From Deltaproteobacteria bacterium RBG_13_61_14 (GTDB lineage Bacteria > RBG-13-61-14): a stretch of DNA of 40,428 bases. The position numbers and the translations under genes are program-made. The DNA is taken from assembly GCA_001797815.1 (NCBI GenBank), contig MGQK01000125.1, positions 16,416-56,843 of the forward strand. Reading direction: 5' to 3'. This document shows positions 16,780 through 25,710 of this stretch, piece by piece; positions within the stretch are counted from its first letter, which is position 1, and each line of letters opens with the position of its first letter. The notes below the pieces were generated by a model, which saw only the letters and a list, made by a program, of their open reading frames with translations, was not told the DNA's origin and searched no databases.

Positions 16780-18600
16780 CTATCTTGTCTTCCAGAGGTA
16801 TTCCAACCGGTGCCAGAGGTCGCGGCCCTTGCGGGCGTCGGGGTTGAGGAAGAGTCCGCGCAGGGCCTTGAGCGGCTCCATCTCCACCCCGTCGAACTCC
16901 ACCTTGGCGAAGCTCGCCAGCTGCATGGGCGAAGTGTAGCGGTCAATGCGCACGTCGGCCACCACCACCCCGTCCGGGTCGGCGAGCTTCTCCAAAACCT
17001 GGGGCAACTCCTGCGGGTCCTCCACCGTAAAGGCCTGGCCGCCGAAGCCCCGCACCATGTCCGCGTAACTCACCCCCTCGATATCCGTGCCCAGGTAGCG
17101 GCCGCCGAACATGAAGGTCTGGGCCATGCGGATCATGTTGTAGCAGCCGTCGTTCAGGAGCATGATGCCGAGCGGAATGCCCAGGCGTTGCGCGGTCTCG
17201 ATCTCCTGGAGGTTGTAGAGGAAGGCGCCGTCGCCGACCAAAAGCGCCACCGGCCGGTCGGGCGCGGCCAGGCGGGCGCCGATGGCGAGCGGGATGCCCA
17301 CGCCGAGCGTGCCCATGCCGCAGGGGAAGAAGGCGGAGTTGGGCCGCTCCGGGAGCCCGTAGGTCGCGCCCCAGAGCGCGGTGTTGCCGCCGTCCACAAT
17401 CACGATCGCGTCCGGGGAAAGCTTCGCCCGCGCCGTCTGCACCGCATAGCCCGGATGGATGGGCTTGGCCTTGGGGTCGGCTTCCTGCCTGACCTTTTCC
17501 CGCCACGCAGCCTGATCTTTCTTGAGCGAAAGGCGCCACTCGCTCTCCGGCCAGGGCTGCGCCGAAATATCCTGGGCCGCGGCCAGGAGGTCTTTGAGCA
17601 CCGAGCCGGCGCTGCCCACGATTGCGATTTCCGGGAGCACGTTCAGCCCGATCATGCCCGGGTCCACGTCCACCACGATGAAACGGATGTCCTGGCCCCA
17701 GAGCGGCGGCTGGCCGAAGCCCTCCAGGCCGGAGAAGGTGGCCCCGACCGCCAGCACCACGTCCGCCTCCTTGATCGCCCGGTGGAACGGAATGCCGCCC
17801 ACGTAACTGGGTCCGCCGATGAAGCTCTGGTGCGAGGGCGCGAGGGTGCCCATGCCGCTCATGGTGGTCGAGGCCGGGAGCCGGGTGTGTTCGAGGAAGG
17901 CCTTGAGCTCGTTCCAGGCCCGGGCCGCGCGCACGCCGCCGCCGGAGAGCACCAGCGGCCGCTTGGCCTCGAACAAAAGCTTGGCCGCGGCCGAGATCCG
18001 CTCATGGTCGCCCCGGATCTCGCCGGTGAAGCGGTAGCGCTCGGGCGGAGGCACCATCTTTTTCAGCTCGACCTCGCTCACTTCCCGCCGCTCGAACATC
18101 ACGTCCACCGGCAAATCCAAGTGCGCCGGCCCGCGCCGGCCGGAAAGGGCCTCTCGGAAGGCCTTCTGCACCATCTCCGGGATCCGCTTCCACTGCCGGA
18201 CCACGCCGTTCCAGCGGGTGATGGACTTGAACAGCTCGGCCTGGTCGCAGCCCTGGAGGCTTTCGTGGAACGGGTCCATCTTCCACGATTGCACCTGGGC
18301 GGCCAGCGAGATAATCGGAGTCTTATCCGCCCAGGCCGTGGCGATGCCCGGCACCGCGCTGACCGCGCCCGCGCCCACGGTGGTGAGCACCACCGCCGAT
18401 CTTCCGGAGACGCGGGTGTAGCCGTCGGCCATGCTGGCCGCGGCCCACTCGGTGCGGGGCACCACCAGCCGCAGGTTCCGGCGGTCACGGATGGCGTCGT
18501 AGATGGACAGGATCTGGCCGCCGGAGATGGAGAAGACCGTGTCCACTCCCTCGGCCTCCAGGCAGCGCACCAACAACTCGGCTCCGGTGATCTTAGGCAT
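16780..18600 (-). CDS. Thiamine diphosphate-dependent enzyme, acetolactate synthase large subunit-like
   Basis: N-terminal MPKITGAELLVRCLEAEGVDTVFSISGG; catalytic-type Glu in RTEWAAASMADGYTR; GDGAFLYNLQEIETAQRLGIPLGIMLLNDG. Confidence 0.85.
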   Translation of the reverse strand: MPKITGAELLVRCLEAEGVDTVFSISGGQILSIYDAIRDRRNLRLVVPRTEWAAASMADGYTRVSGRSAVVLTTVGAGAVSAVPGIATAWADKTPIISLAAQVQSWKMDPFHESLQGCDQAELFKSITRWNGVVRQWKRIPEMVQKAFREALSGRRGPAHLDLPVDVMFERREVSEVELKKMVPPPERYRFTGEIRGDHERISAAAKLLFEAKRPLVLSGGGVRAARAWNELKAFLEHTRLPASTTMSGMGTLAPSHQSFIGGPSYVGGIPFHRAIKEADVVLAVGATFSGLEGFGQPPLWGQDIRFIVVDVDPGMIGLNVLPEIAIVGSAGSVLKDLLAAAQDISAQPWPESEWRLSLKKDQAAWREKVRQEADPKAKPIHPGYAVQTARAKLSPDAIVIVDGGNTALWGATYGLPERPNSAFFPCGMGTLGVGIPLAIGARLAAPDRPVALLVGDGAFLYNLQEIETAQRLGIPLGIMLLNDGCYNMIRMAQTFMFGGRYLGTDIEGVSYADMVRGFGGQAFTVEDPQELPQVLEKLADPDGVVVADVRIDRYTSPMQLASFAKVEFDGVEMEPLKALRGLFLNPDARKGRDLWHRLEYLWKTR

Positions 18601-18714
18601 CAACTGTCCTCCTTTGGGGGTCAGGTCTTCACATTTCACATACAGAAAGGCAAAGTTTAAAGTTTAGCTCTGATATCATGAAGCCACGAAGCCCACACGA
18701 GAAGGCCTCCCCAT

Positions 18715-18750
18715 GGTAAAATGAGAGGCAAGTAAACTCATCTCATTACC
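18715..18750. repeat. Imperfect hairpin upstream of the transposase remnant (possible IS left-end remnant)
   Basis: GGTAaaATGAGA...TCTCATTACC, ending 16 bp before the remnant ATG. Confidence 0.5.
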
Positions 18751-18765
18751 AAAAGGAAGCCGACC

Positions 18766-18921
18766 ATGAGCGACATGGGCGTGGATTTCCACCGGGACAT
18801 TTCCTATCTTACCACCTGAAACGAAGAAGGCAAGAAGCGGTTGGAGGTGGAGCTGCGCAGCCGGCCGGAGGCGATCCCGGCCTGGGCGCGGACGCTGCGG
18901 CCGGGGGATCGGGGGGCTTGA
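18766..18921 (+). pseudogene. N-terminal remnant of an IS110-family-like transposase with in-frame stop
   Basis: MSDMGVDFHRDISYLTT*NEEGKKRLEVELRSRPEAIPAWARTLRPGDRGA*; TGA at 18817-18819. Confidence 0.65.
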
Positions 18922-19059
18922 CCGACGGCTTCAGAAGTGACCCCATCTCTTCGCTGCGGAACTCCGACAGCTCAAACTCTTTGTATTGTGATACGCCGCC
19001 GCTTGCCGCGGAGTAGTTCATTATTGAACCCGAGTCCGACTTTCTCGCCCGGGCCGGAC

Positions 19060-21087
19060 TCAGCCCCCGAGCAGCGCCCGCAGTTGCCGGGCCTCGAAGT
19101 TTTGGGGGTCGTGCCGGAGGACCTGGTCCAGGTAGCGCCGAGCCAGCCGGCGGTTGCCCGAGGAAGCGTAATAGCGGGCCAGGAAGAGCCGGGTCTCCTG
19201 GTCGAGATGGTTGAGTTTCGCCGCTCGTTGGTAGAAAGAAATCGCTTCCTCCCGACGCCCCTGGTTCCAGCGGATAGCGGCCAGGCTCCGAAAGGCCCAG
19301 GGCTGATTGGGGTAATAGCGCAAGCACTGCTGGATAACGGCCTCCGCTTCCGCGGTCCGATCCTCATCCAGCAGCAAAGGGGTCAGCCGGAGCATGGCTT
19401 CCTCGGCCGCAGGGAAAATCGCCAGCGCCGCGCGGTAATGGCGGATGGCGGACTCGGAATCGCCTCTGCCTTGGTCGAGCTTGGCCAGCAGGATCCGGGC
19501 TTTGGCCGAGACCATGCCGGGATGGGCCGAATCGAGCTCCAGGATTTTGTTCAACTGCTCCCGGGAATCCTCGCCTTGGCCGGCTTCGGCCAGGGCCGAG
19601 GCCAGGTCAAGCCGGGCCGGAAGAAAGTCGGGGAACTCCTTGGTCACCTTCCGGAAAAGCCTCTCCGCCTCGGCCAGGTTCCCGTGCGTTTTGGCCGCAT
19701 AGCCTTGCCACATGAGCTGTTCGGCGATCCCCATTTCCGGGCCTTCGCTCCCGCCCAGGTTTCCGGCCAGCAAAAGCCCGACCGCGGCCAAGGCGGCGAG
19801 AAGCAGGGGAAACCTCTTTTTTTGCCGCCATTTTTCTTCGGCCCAGGCCGGGAGCCAACTCGCGGCCAGGATCAACGCGGGCACGGTGGGCATGCGGTAG
19901 CGGGCCGCCGCCATGAAAAGGATAATGGCGACCACCTGGGCTCCGGCATAGAGCACGAGCAGGACGCGGTCGGGCCGGCGCTCGCGGCCAAGCAAGATCA
20001 AGCCGAGCAGCCCGAGGGGGCCGATGATCCCGTAAGGCCAGGCGAGGCCGTGTTCCCAGAGCAGGGAGCTCAGCAGGGAAGAGTAATTGCGGGCCAGGTA
20101 GGGGTCCTGGTTGCGCAGATATTCGTGGCCGCGGAAAAAGCGGCAAGTCTTGCGGCCGAGACGCCAGAGCCAGGCCCAGGGATCTTGCTTGAGGTCTGCA
20201 ACCGCCCGCCGATAAAACCAGTCCGACCGCTCTCCCGGCCGAACCGCTCCGGCCAGCAAAGGCTGGATCACGAAGTTGTCCCACGCGTAGGGCCGGATCT
20301 GCATGAAGGCATCGGCGTCGCGGTTGTTGCCGATGTAGAAATTGATGCCGCCGTTGCTGGAGATGAGGACGAACTCGCGGGAGGTGAAGGCGTTGTGGAT
20401 GGTGGCCGGAGAGATGATGAGCAGGCCGGCGGCGACCAGCAGCCCGAGCCGGACTGCGAGCGGCCGGAGCGCGAAGGCCGGCCGCAGCCGCCAGGCCAGC
20501 CAGAGCGCGGCCGCGGGCAGGAAGACCAGGATGTCGGGCCGGGTCAGGGCGGAAAGGCCGAACAGGACTCCGGCGGCTCCGAAGCGAAAGAAGGAGGGAT
20601 GGTCGGGGATGCGGAGCAGGATCAGGAGCAAGGCCAGGTTGAAAAGGATGATCAGCGGCACTGGCAGATAGTCGCCCTCGAAAAAGAGGAAGGTGCCGTA
20701 GCCGGCGGCGATGATCCCGGCGGCCAGCGCCGCCGGCCGGGAAAACAACCTGCGGCCGAGCCGGTAGATCAGGGCGCAATTGAGAGCGCCGACCAGGAAG
20801 TGGGCGAGGTGGAGGCGGAGCGGACTGGGACCCGTGAGCCAGAGGACGACGCCGAGCCAGTAAGGGTAAAGCGGCGGCTGCCAGAAGGCCTCCTCCTGGA
20901 TCCAAAAACCCTGAACCAGGTTTTGGGCCAATTGCAGGTAGGTCTGGGCGTCAATGATCGGCGTATCGAAGAACGGGCTTTTCTGGAACTGGATGAGGTA
21001 GATCCAGCGGACAAGGAGGGCCAGGGCAAAGACCGCGACGCTCAGGATCAGATCGAGAGAGAAGATCTTTTTCAATCTAGCGTTCAT
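19060..21087 (-). CDS. Membrane glycosyltransferase (GT39/ArnT-like, GT-C fold) with C-terminal TPR region
   Basis: YLIQFQKSPFFDTPIIDAQTYLQLAQNLVQGFWIQEEAFWQPPLYPYWLG; many TMs then TPR-like repeats. Confidence 0.8.
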   Translation of the reverse strand: MNARLKKIFSLDLILSVAVFALALLVRWIYLIQFQKSPFFDTPIIDAQTYLQLAQNLVQGFWIQEEAFWQPPLYPYWLGVVLWLTGPSPLRLHLAHFLVGALNCALIYRLGRRLFSRPAALAAGIIAAGYGTFLFFEGDYLPVPLIILFNLALLLILLRIPDHPSFFRFGAAGVLFGLSALTRPDILVFLPAAALWLAWRLRPAFALRPLAVRLGLLVAAGLLIISPATIHNAFTSREFVLISSNGGINFYIGNNRDADAFMQIRPYAWDNFVIQPLLAGAVRPGERSDWFYRRAVADLKQDPWAWLWRLGRKTCRFFRGHEYLRNQDPYLARNYSSLLSSLLWEHGLAWPYGIIGPLGLLGLILLGRERRPDRVLLVLYAGAQVVAIILFMAAARYRMPTVPALILAASWLPAWAEEKWRQKKRFPLLLAALAAVGLLLAGNLGGSEGPEMGIAEQLMWQGYAAKTHGNLAEAERLFRKVTKEFPDFLPARLDLASALAEAGQGEDSREQLNKILELDSAHPGMVSAKARILLAKLDQGRGDSESAIRHYRAALAIFPAAEEAMLRLTPLLLDEDRTAEAEAVIQQCLRYYPNQPWAFRSLAAIRWNQGRREEAISFYQRAAKLNHLDQETRLFLARYYASSGNRRLARRYLDQVLRHDPQNFEARQLRALLGG

Positions 21088-21441
21088 GGGCCAACGAGTG
21101 CGCCGGCTCTTTCCCTCGCACCTCCGGGGATCATAACCCGGCTCCTTGCTTTTAGCAACCGCCCTTAAACTGCAACCTTTTTACAATTTACAATTATAGA
21201 AAGGGAGCGGTGCTCAAAGATGGTAGCTGTTATCGGGGAATGGATATTGCTGATAACCATTCGATTTATAAATAGCTTTTTTGATTGCTTATCCTGAAGT
21301 CCGCTTTGGATTCCAAAACTAATCGGCCCCGCCCTTCCCCGCAACCCATCTATCTACCCCACTCCTCCAAAGGGGTTGTCAATTTGGTATCGGTTCGGGG
21401 TATAATCGGCACCGGAGGTAACGGCCACGCAGCGAATCTTT

Positions 21442-22308
21442 GTGGTATCCCTGTTGATTCTGGGAGCGCTTTGCCTGAACGCCAAGAAGGCGCCCCCTCC
21501 GGTCCCGGACTATCTCGCTGCCCCGGCCGAGGCCCAGGGACACAAGGTCGCGCTGGGCTTTTTCGGCCACTTTGACGACGACTCGACCATCTCCGGCACC
21601 ATGAACCTCCTGGTGCGGAACGGCTGGGAGGTGCACATTGCCTGGATCACCACGGCCGGCGGCGTGGGCGGGATTTACGGTGAGCCGGAGGAGCGGATCG
21701 CGGAGGCCAGGCTCGCGGCCGGGGTCATGGGCATCCCGCCCGAGCGGCAGCATTATCTGGGCTTTCCCGACCGGGGGGTGGTGGACCAATTGCCCGAAGC
21801 TATTGACCAGGCGGTAGCCTTGATCGCGGAGGTCCGGCCCTCGTTGGTCATCACCTGCGCCTACGAGGGCGGCCACACCGACCACGACGCCACCCCGCTC
21901 GCCGCTTACGTGGCCGGCCGGCGCCTCGATTTCCCGTTTGCGCGGTTCGAGGTGCCCACCTACAACACCTCCGGCCCCTGGATCATGCCTTACCGGGTCA
22001 ATGGTTTCATCAAGGCCTGGGGGCCCTGGGAATACTTGAAGCTCGACCGCGAAGGCTATCATGTCCGAAAAAAGGTCCGCCGCACTTACCAGAGCCAATG
22101 GTTCTTCATGGTCCCGGAAGGCTCGATCGGCCTCTGGCGCCACCTGCGCGGCCAGGGCGAGCCGATCCGAAAAACGCCCGATTACGATTTTACCCAACCG
22201 CCCCACCCGGGCAAGCTCCTCTGGCAACGCGGTCCCGGGGTCAAGACCGGCGCGCCGTTTGATTACTGGCGGAATGCGGTGCTTTCCATTCCCGAGTTTC
22301 AACCCTAA
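21442..22308 (+). CDS. PIG-L (LmbE-like) family deacetylase
   Basis: GHFDDDSTISGTM (variant of AHPDDE), REVRPSLVITCAYEGGHTDHDAT-type second motif; GTG start. Confidence 0.8.
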   Translation: MVSLLILGALCLNAKKAPPPVPDYLAAPAEAQGHKVALGFFGHFDDDSTISGTMNLLVRNGWEVHIAWITTAGGVGGIYGEPEERIAEARLAAGVMGIPPERQHYLGFPDRGVVDQLPEAIDQAVALIAEVRPSLVITCAYEGGHTDHDATPLAAYVAGRRLDFPFARFEVPTYNTSGPWIMPYRVNGFIKAWGPWEYLKLDREGYHVRKKVRRTYQSQWFFMVPEGSIGLWRHLRGQGEPIRKTPDYDFTQPPHPGKLLWQRGPGVKTGAPFDYWRNAVLSIPEFQP

Positions 22309-22375
22309 GGAATGAAGAAAAGATTTGGACTAGAGAGGTGGTTGACAAGCGTTTTCATGGAAGGAGGGGAAAATC

Positions 22376-23977
22376 ATGATCAAAAGAATGTTATTTCTAT
22401 TGGGCATTGTGATCCTGTGGGGGAAAGCGGACCGGGCCTGGTCGCAGGTATCATGCACGGAGCCGGTTGAGACCGGCTCGGGACTGGTTAGCGGGAAAGC
22501 CGATGCCGGGACCGCAACCTGCGTTTGGCTTGGGGTGCCGTATGCCGCGCCGCCGGTGGGAGAGCTTCGCTGGAAGCCGCCCCAAAAGCCCCGGCCATGG
22601 GAGGGCGTCAAGGAAACCAGGGAGTTTTGCGCCGCCTGCACTCAATATGGCGGAATGATGTCGATTATGGACTGCGCGAGGATTGGCAAAATTATCGGGA
22701 GCGAAGACTGTCTCTACCTCAATATCTGGCGGCCGCGCAGCGAGGCCAAGGGCTTGCCGGTATTCTTCTGGATTCACGGCGGAGGCAATATGGTCGGGCA
22801 ATCGGCCATGAGCCTGTATCATGGCGCCAATTTCGCCGCGCGCTCCAACATGATCTTCGTGAGTATCAATTACCGGCTTGGCCCCCTGGGTTGGTTTACT
22901 CATCCCGCGCTCCAGACCGGAGATCCCATCGCTGACTCGGGCAATTACGGGACGCTGGATATCATCCAGGCGCTCAAGTGGGTAAAAGAAAATATCGCCA
23001 ATTTTGGAGGAGACCCCACTAATGTCACCATCGCCGGCGAGTCCGCGGGCGGGATGAACGTATATTCTTTGCTCGTCTCTCCGCTGGCCTCCGGACTTTT
23101 TCAGCGGGCCATTTCCGAAAGCGGCGCGCCGAGGGCCGGCGCCATGAAGGATGGGAAGCAAGAAAGCGATTGGCTGCTGTCACAGCTGGTGGTCAAGGAC
23201 GGCCTGGCCGAGAGCGGGGAAGGAGCCAAAAGGTTCGTTGAAAGCAAGGGCCAGGAATGGATTGCATCATATCTGAGATCGAAAGAACGCGAGGAAATCT
23301 ATTCCTGCTACCGAAGCTCGCTGTATGGCACTCTCCGGGGTTCCCATCAGGTCTTTATTGATGGGACGGTTTTGGTCGCCAGTCCCATGCAGAGCCTGAA
23401 ATCGGGGAATTATAACAAGGTTCCTTTTCTGGTGGGAAACAACGCGGAGGAGTTAAAGCTGTTTCTTTCGCCGATGATGACCAAAATGAATGAGGCCGAA
23501 CTCTGTCAATTCATCAAGGATTCTGATCCCGACCGCGACACCGTCAAGCGCAGTGAATTGGTGCAACCGGGGTACTGGCCCATCTATGATCCATTGACCC
23601 GGCTGGGAACCATGCTTGTCCGGTCGGCGGGAGTGGATTCGCCGGCGCGGGCGATGAGCAAACACCAGGACGATATCTATGCTTACCAATTCAATTGGGA
23701 CGATGAGCCCAAGCCAGTTAATTTCGCCATCGGCGCGGCTCACGGCATGGAGATGCCTTTTGTCTTCGAAAATTTCGACCAAGGCCCTGACAGCGCATTG
23801 CGGTTTGCCTGGACCGAAGAAAACAAGGCCGGTCGGGAAAAGCTCAGCGCCCTCATGATGTCCTATTGGGCCAACTTCGCCCGGAACGGAAACCCCAACG
23901 GCCCGGGCCTTCCCGAATGGCGGCCCTGGTCTGATAAGCCGGGTTCCCACAACCGCATGATCCTGGATGCCGACTAA
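22376..23977 (+). CDS. Secreted type-B carboxylesterase, paralog 1
   Basis: SEDCLYLNIWRP, FWIHGGGN, IAGESAGGMN, GAAHGMEMPFVF. Confidence 0.9.
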   Translation: MIKRMLFLLGIVILWGKADRAWSQVSCTEPVETGSGLVSGKADAGTATCVWLGVPYAAPPVGELRWKPPQKPRPWEGVKETREFCAACTQYGGMMSIMDCARIGKIIGSEDCLYLNIWRPRSEAKGLPVFFWIHGGGNMVGQSAMSLYHGANFAARSNMIFVSINYRLGPLGWFTHPALQTGDPIADSGNYGTLDIIQALKWVKENIANFGGDPTNVTIAGESAGGMNVYSLLVSPLASGLFQRAISESGAPRAGAMKDGKQESDWLLSQLVVKDGLAESGEGAKRFVESKGQEWIASYLRSKEREEIYSCYRSSLYGTLRGSHQVFIDGTVLVASPMQSLKSGNYNKVPFLVGNNAEELKLFLSPMMTKMNEAELCQFIKDSDPDRDTVKRSELVQPGYWPIYDPLTRLGTMLVRSAGVDSPARAMSKHQDDIYAYQFNWDDEPKPVNFAIGAAHGMEMPFVFENFDQGPDSALRFAWTEENKAGREKLSALMMSYWANFARNGNPNGPGLPEWRPWSDKPGSHNRMILDAD

Positions 23978-23988
23978 GGAGGCTGAAG

Positions 23989-25635
23989 ATGAAAAAATCA
24001 ATTCCCCTTGGTGTGGCCCTTTTCGCGGTTCTTTTGTGTCTGAGCGGGTCCGGGCCGGCAATGGCCGGAGACGATCTTTGCTCCCGGTCAGTAGCCACAG
24101 GCCAGGGGCCGGTGCTCGGCCAGGCCGAGAAAAACCTGCCCGCCTGCTCTTACAAGGGCATCCCTTACGCGGCCCCGCCAAAGGGCGAGCTCCGTTTCCG
24201 GCTGCCGGGGCCGCCCGCCATGCGGGCCGGAACGCTGGCGGCGCTGGATTACGGTCCGTCCTGCGTTCAGAATGAAATCTTCGGGGCCGGCGGCAAGAGC
24301 CAGTCCTTCAGCGAGGATTGCCTGTTCCTCAACATCTGGCGTCCGCAAAAGACCGGCGCGTTCCCGGTGATGGTGTGGATCCACGGCGGGGGTTTCGTCA
24401 TGGGCTCGGGCTCCTACGAAATGTATCGCGGGGCCAACCTGGCCGCGCAACACGAAGTGGTGGTGGTCACTATCAACTACCGCGTGGGTCCGCTCAGCTT
24501 CCTCGCCTTGCCGGAGCTGGCTCGGGAAGACCCGAACGGCTCCACCGGAAATTACGGGCTCTTCGACCAGATCGCGGCCCTGCAATGGGTCCACGACAAC
24601 ATCGCCGGATTCGGGGGCGACCCGGACAACGTCACCATCTTCGGCGAGAGCGCGGGCGGCCGCTCGGTCTGCGGACAGCTGGCCTCGCCCCGGGCCGCGG
24701 GTCTGTTCCAGCGCGCCATCATCGAGAGCGGACGCTGTGACGACGTCCAGACCCTTGCCCAGGGCTTTGAGAACAGCCGCGAGTTCGTGAAGAAGCTTGG
24801 CTGTGCCGGGGAGGACGCCAGATCTTGCCTGCGGGCGCTTCCGGCCAATAAGCTGGCCATGTCCCTTGGCGCGCGCCGCGATCTCGAGTTCACGGCGCAT
24901 ATGGACGGGTGGTTCTTGACCGCCCGGCCCTCGGACCTGTTCGCCCAGGGAAAATTCAACCGCGTCCCGGTCCTGATCGGCAACAACCGGGACGAGGGCA
25001 AACTCTTTGTTCTCATGGAGCCGGGGGGCTATTTCGCCTCCCGCAAAAAGGTCCTGCAAACGCTGAAGGAGAGGATGGGCCCCCGGGCCGACGAGGTCCT
25101 GGCGATGTATTCCCTTGACGACTACCATCCACCAAACATGATCTCCGGCGCGATCATCACTGACACGTATGTCTCCCGCGGCTTTGATGCTGCGGAAAAG
25201 CTCTCGCCCTACGTGCCCGTCTATTTTTACCGGTTTGACTGGGACGAGGAGCGCGGGAGCGGTTTCTTGGGGGCCTGTCACGGCCTCGAGCTTCCCTTTG
25301 TCTTCGGGAACCTGGACCTGCATTTCCCGGCCTCCGAGCTGGCGCTGGCCCTCCCCAGGAAGGCCGCGCGCGAGGCCGAGCCTCTTTCCGAGCGGATGAC
25401 GGCTTATTGGACCAATTTCGCCAAGACCGGCGATCCCAACGGCGCCGGCCTGCCCGAGTGGCCCCTCTACAACTCGGAAACCAGAATGCGGCTCCACCTT
25501 GACACGAACCTTTCCGCAAGACCGGTGACGGGCGAGGAGTTGAAGCGGCTGCAATACTTCGCCGGCCTGAGCGCGGAGGACCTGGGCCGCCGGGCCGGGG
25601 AAAAACCGCAGGGGGCCGGAGAGCGGCGCCGATGA
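23989..25635 (+). CDS. Secreted type-B carboxylesterase, paralog 2
   Basis: SEDCLFLNIWRP, VWIHGGGF, FGESAGGRS, GACHGLELPFVFGN. Confidence 0.92.
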   Translation: MKKSIPLGVALFAVLLCLSGSGPAMAGDDLCSRSVATGQGPVLGQAEKNLPACSYKGIPYAAPPKGELRFRLPGPPAMRAGTLAALDYGPSCVQNEIFGAGGKSQSFSEDCLFLNIWRPQKTGAFPVMVWIHGGGFVMGSGSYEMYRGANLAAQHEVVVVTINYRVGPLSFLALPELAREDPNGSTGNYGLFDQIAALQWVHDNIAGFGGDPDNVTIFGESAGGRSVCGQLASPRAAGLFQRAIIESGRCDDVQTLAQGFENSREFVKKLGCAGEDARSCLRALPANKLAMSLGARRDLEFTAHMDGWFLTARPSDLFAQGKFNRVPVLIGNNRDEGKLFVLMEPGGYFASRKKVLQTLKERMGPRADEVLAMYSLDDYHPPNMISGAIITDTYVSRGFDAAEKLSPYVPVYFYRFDWDEERGSGFLGACHGLELPFVFGNLDLHFPASELALALPRKAAREAEPLSERMTAYWTNFAKTGDPNGAGLPEWPLYNSETRMRLHLDTNLSARPVTGEELKRLQYFAGLSAEDLGRRAGEKPQGAGERRR

Positions 25636-25710
25636 GCGCCTTGGAAAGCGCGGCGGCGGGATTCGGTTTTCGGGCTGGAGGTTTTGCTCTTCCTTAGGGA
25701 GGATGAGGAA

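Noticed and set aside
16768-18660. 630-aa plus-strand ORF
   Set aside because: Antisense to the ThDP-dependent enzyme, which has strong motifs
18937-21168. 743-aa plus-strand ORF
   Set aside because: Antisense to the clearly membrane-type GT/TPR gene; Gln/Glu/Arg/Gly-rich shadow translation
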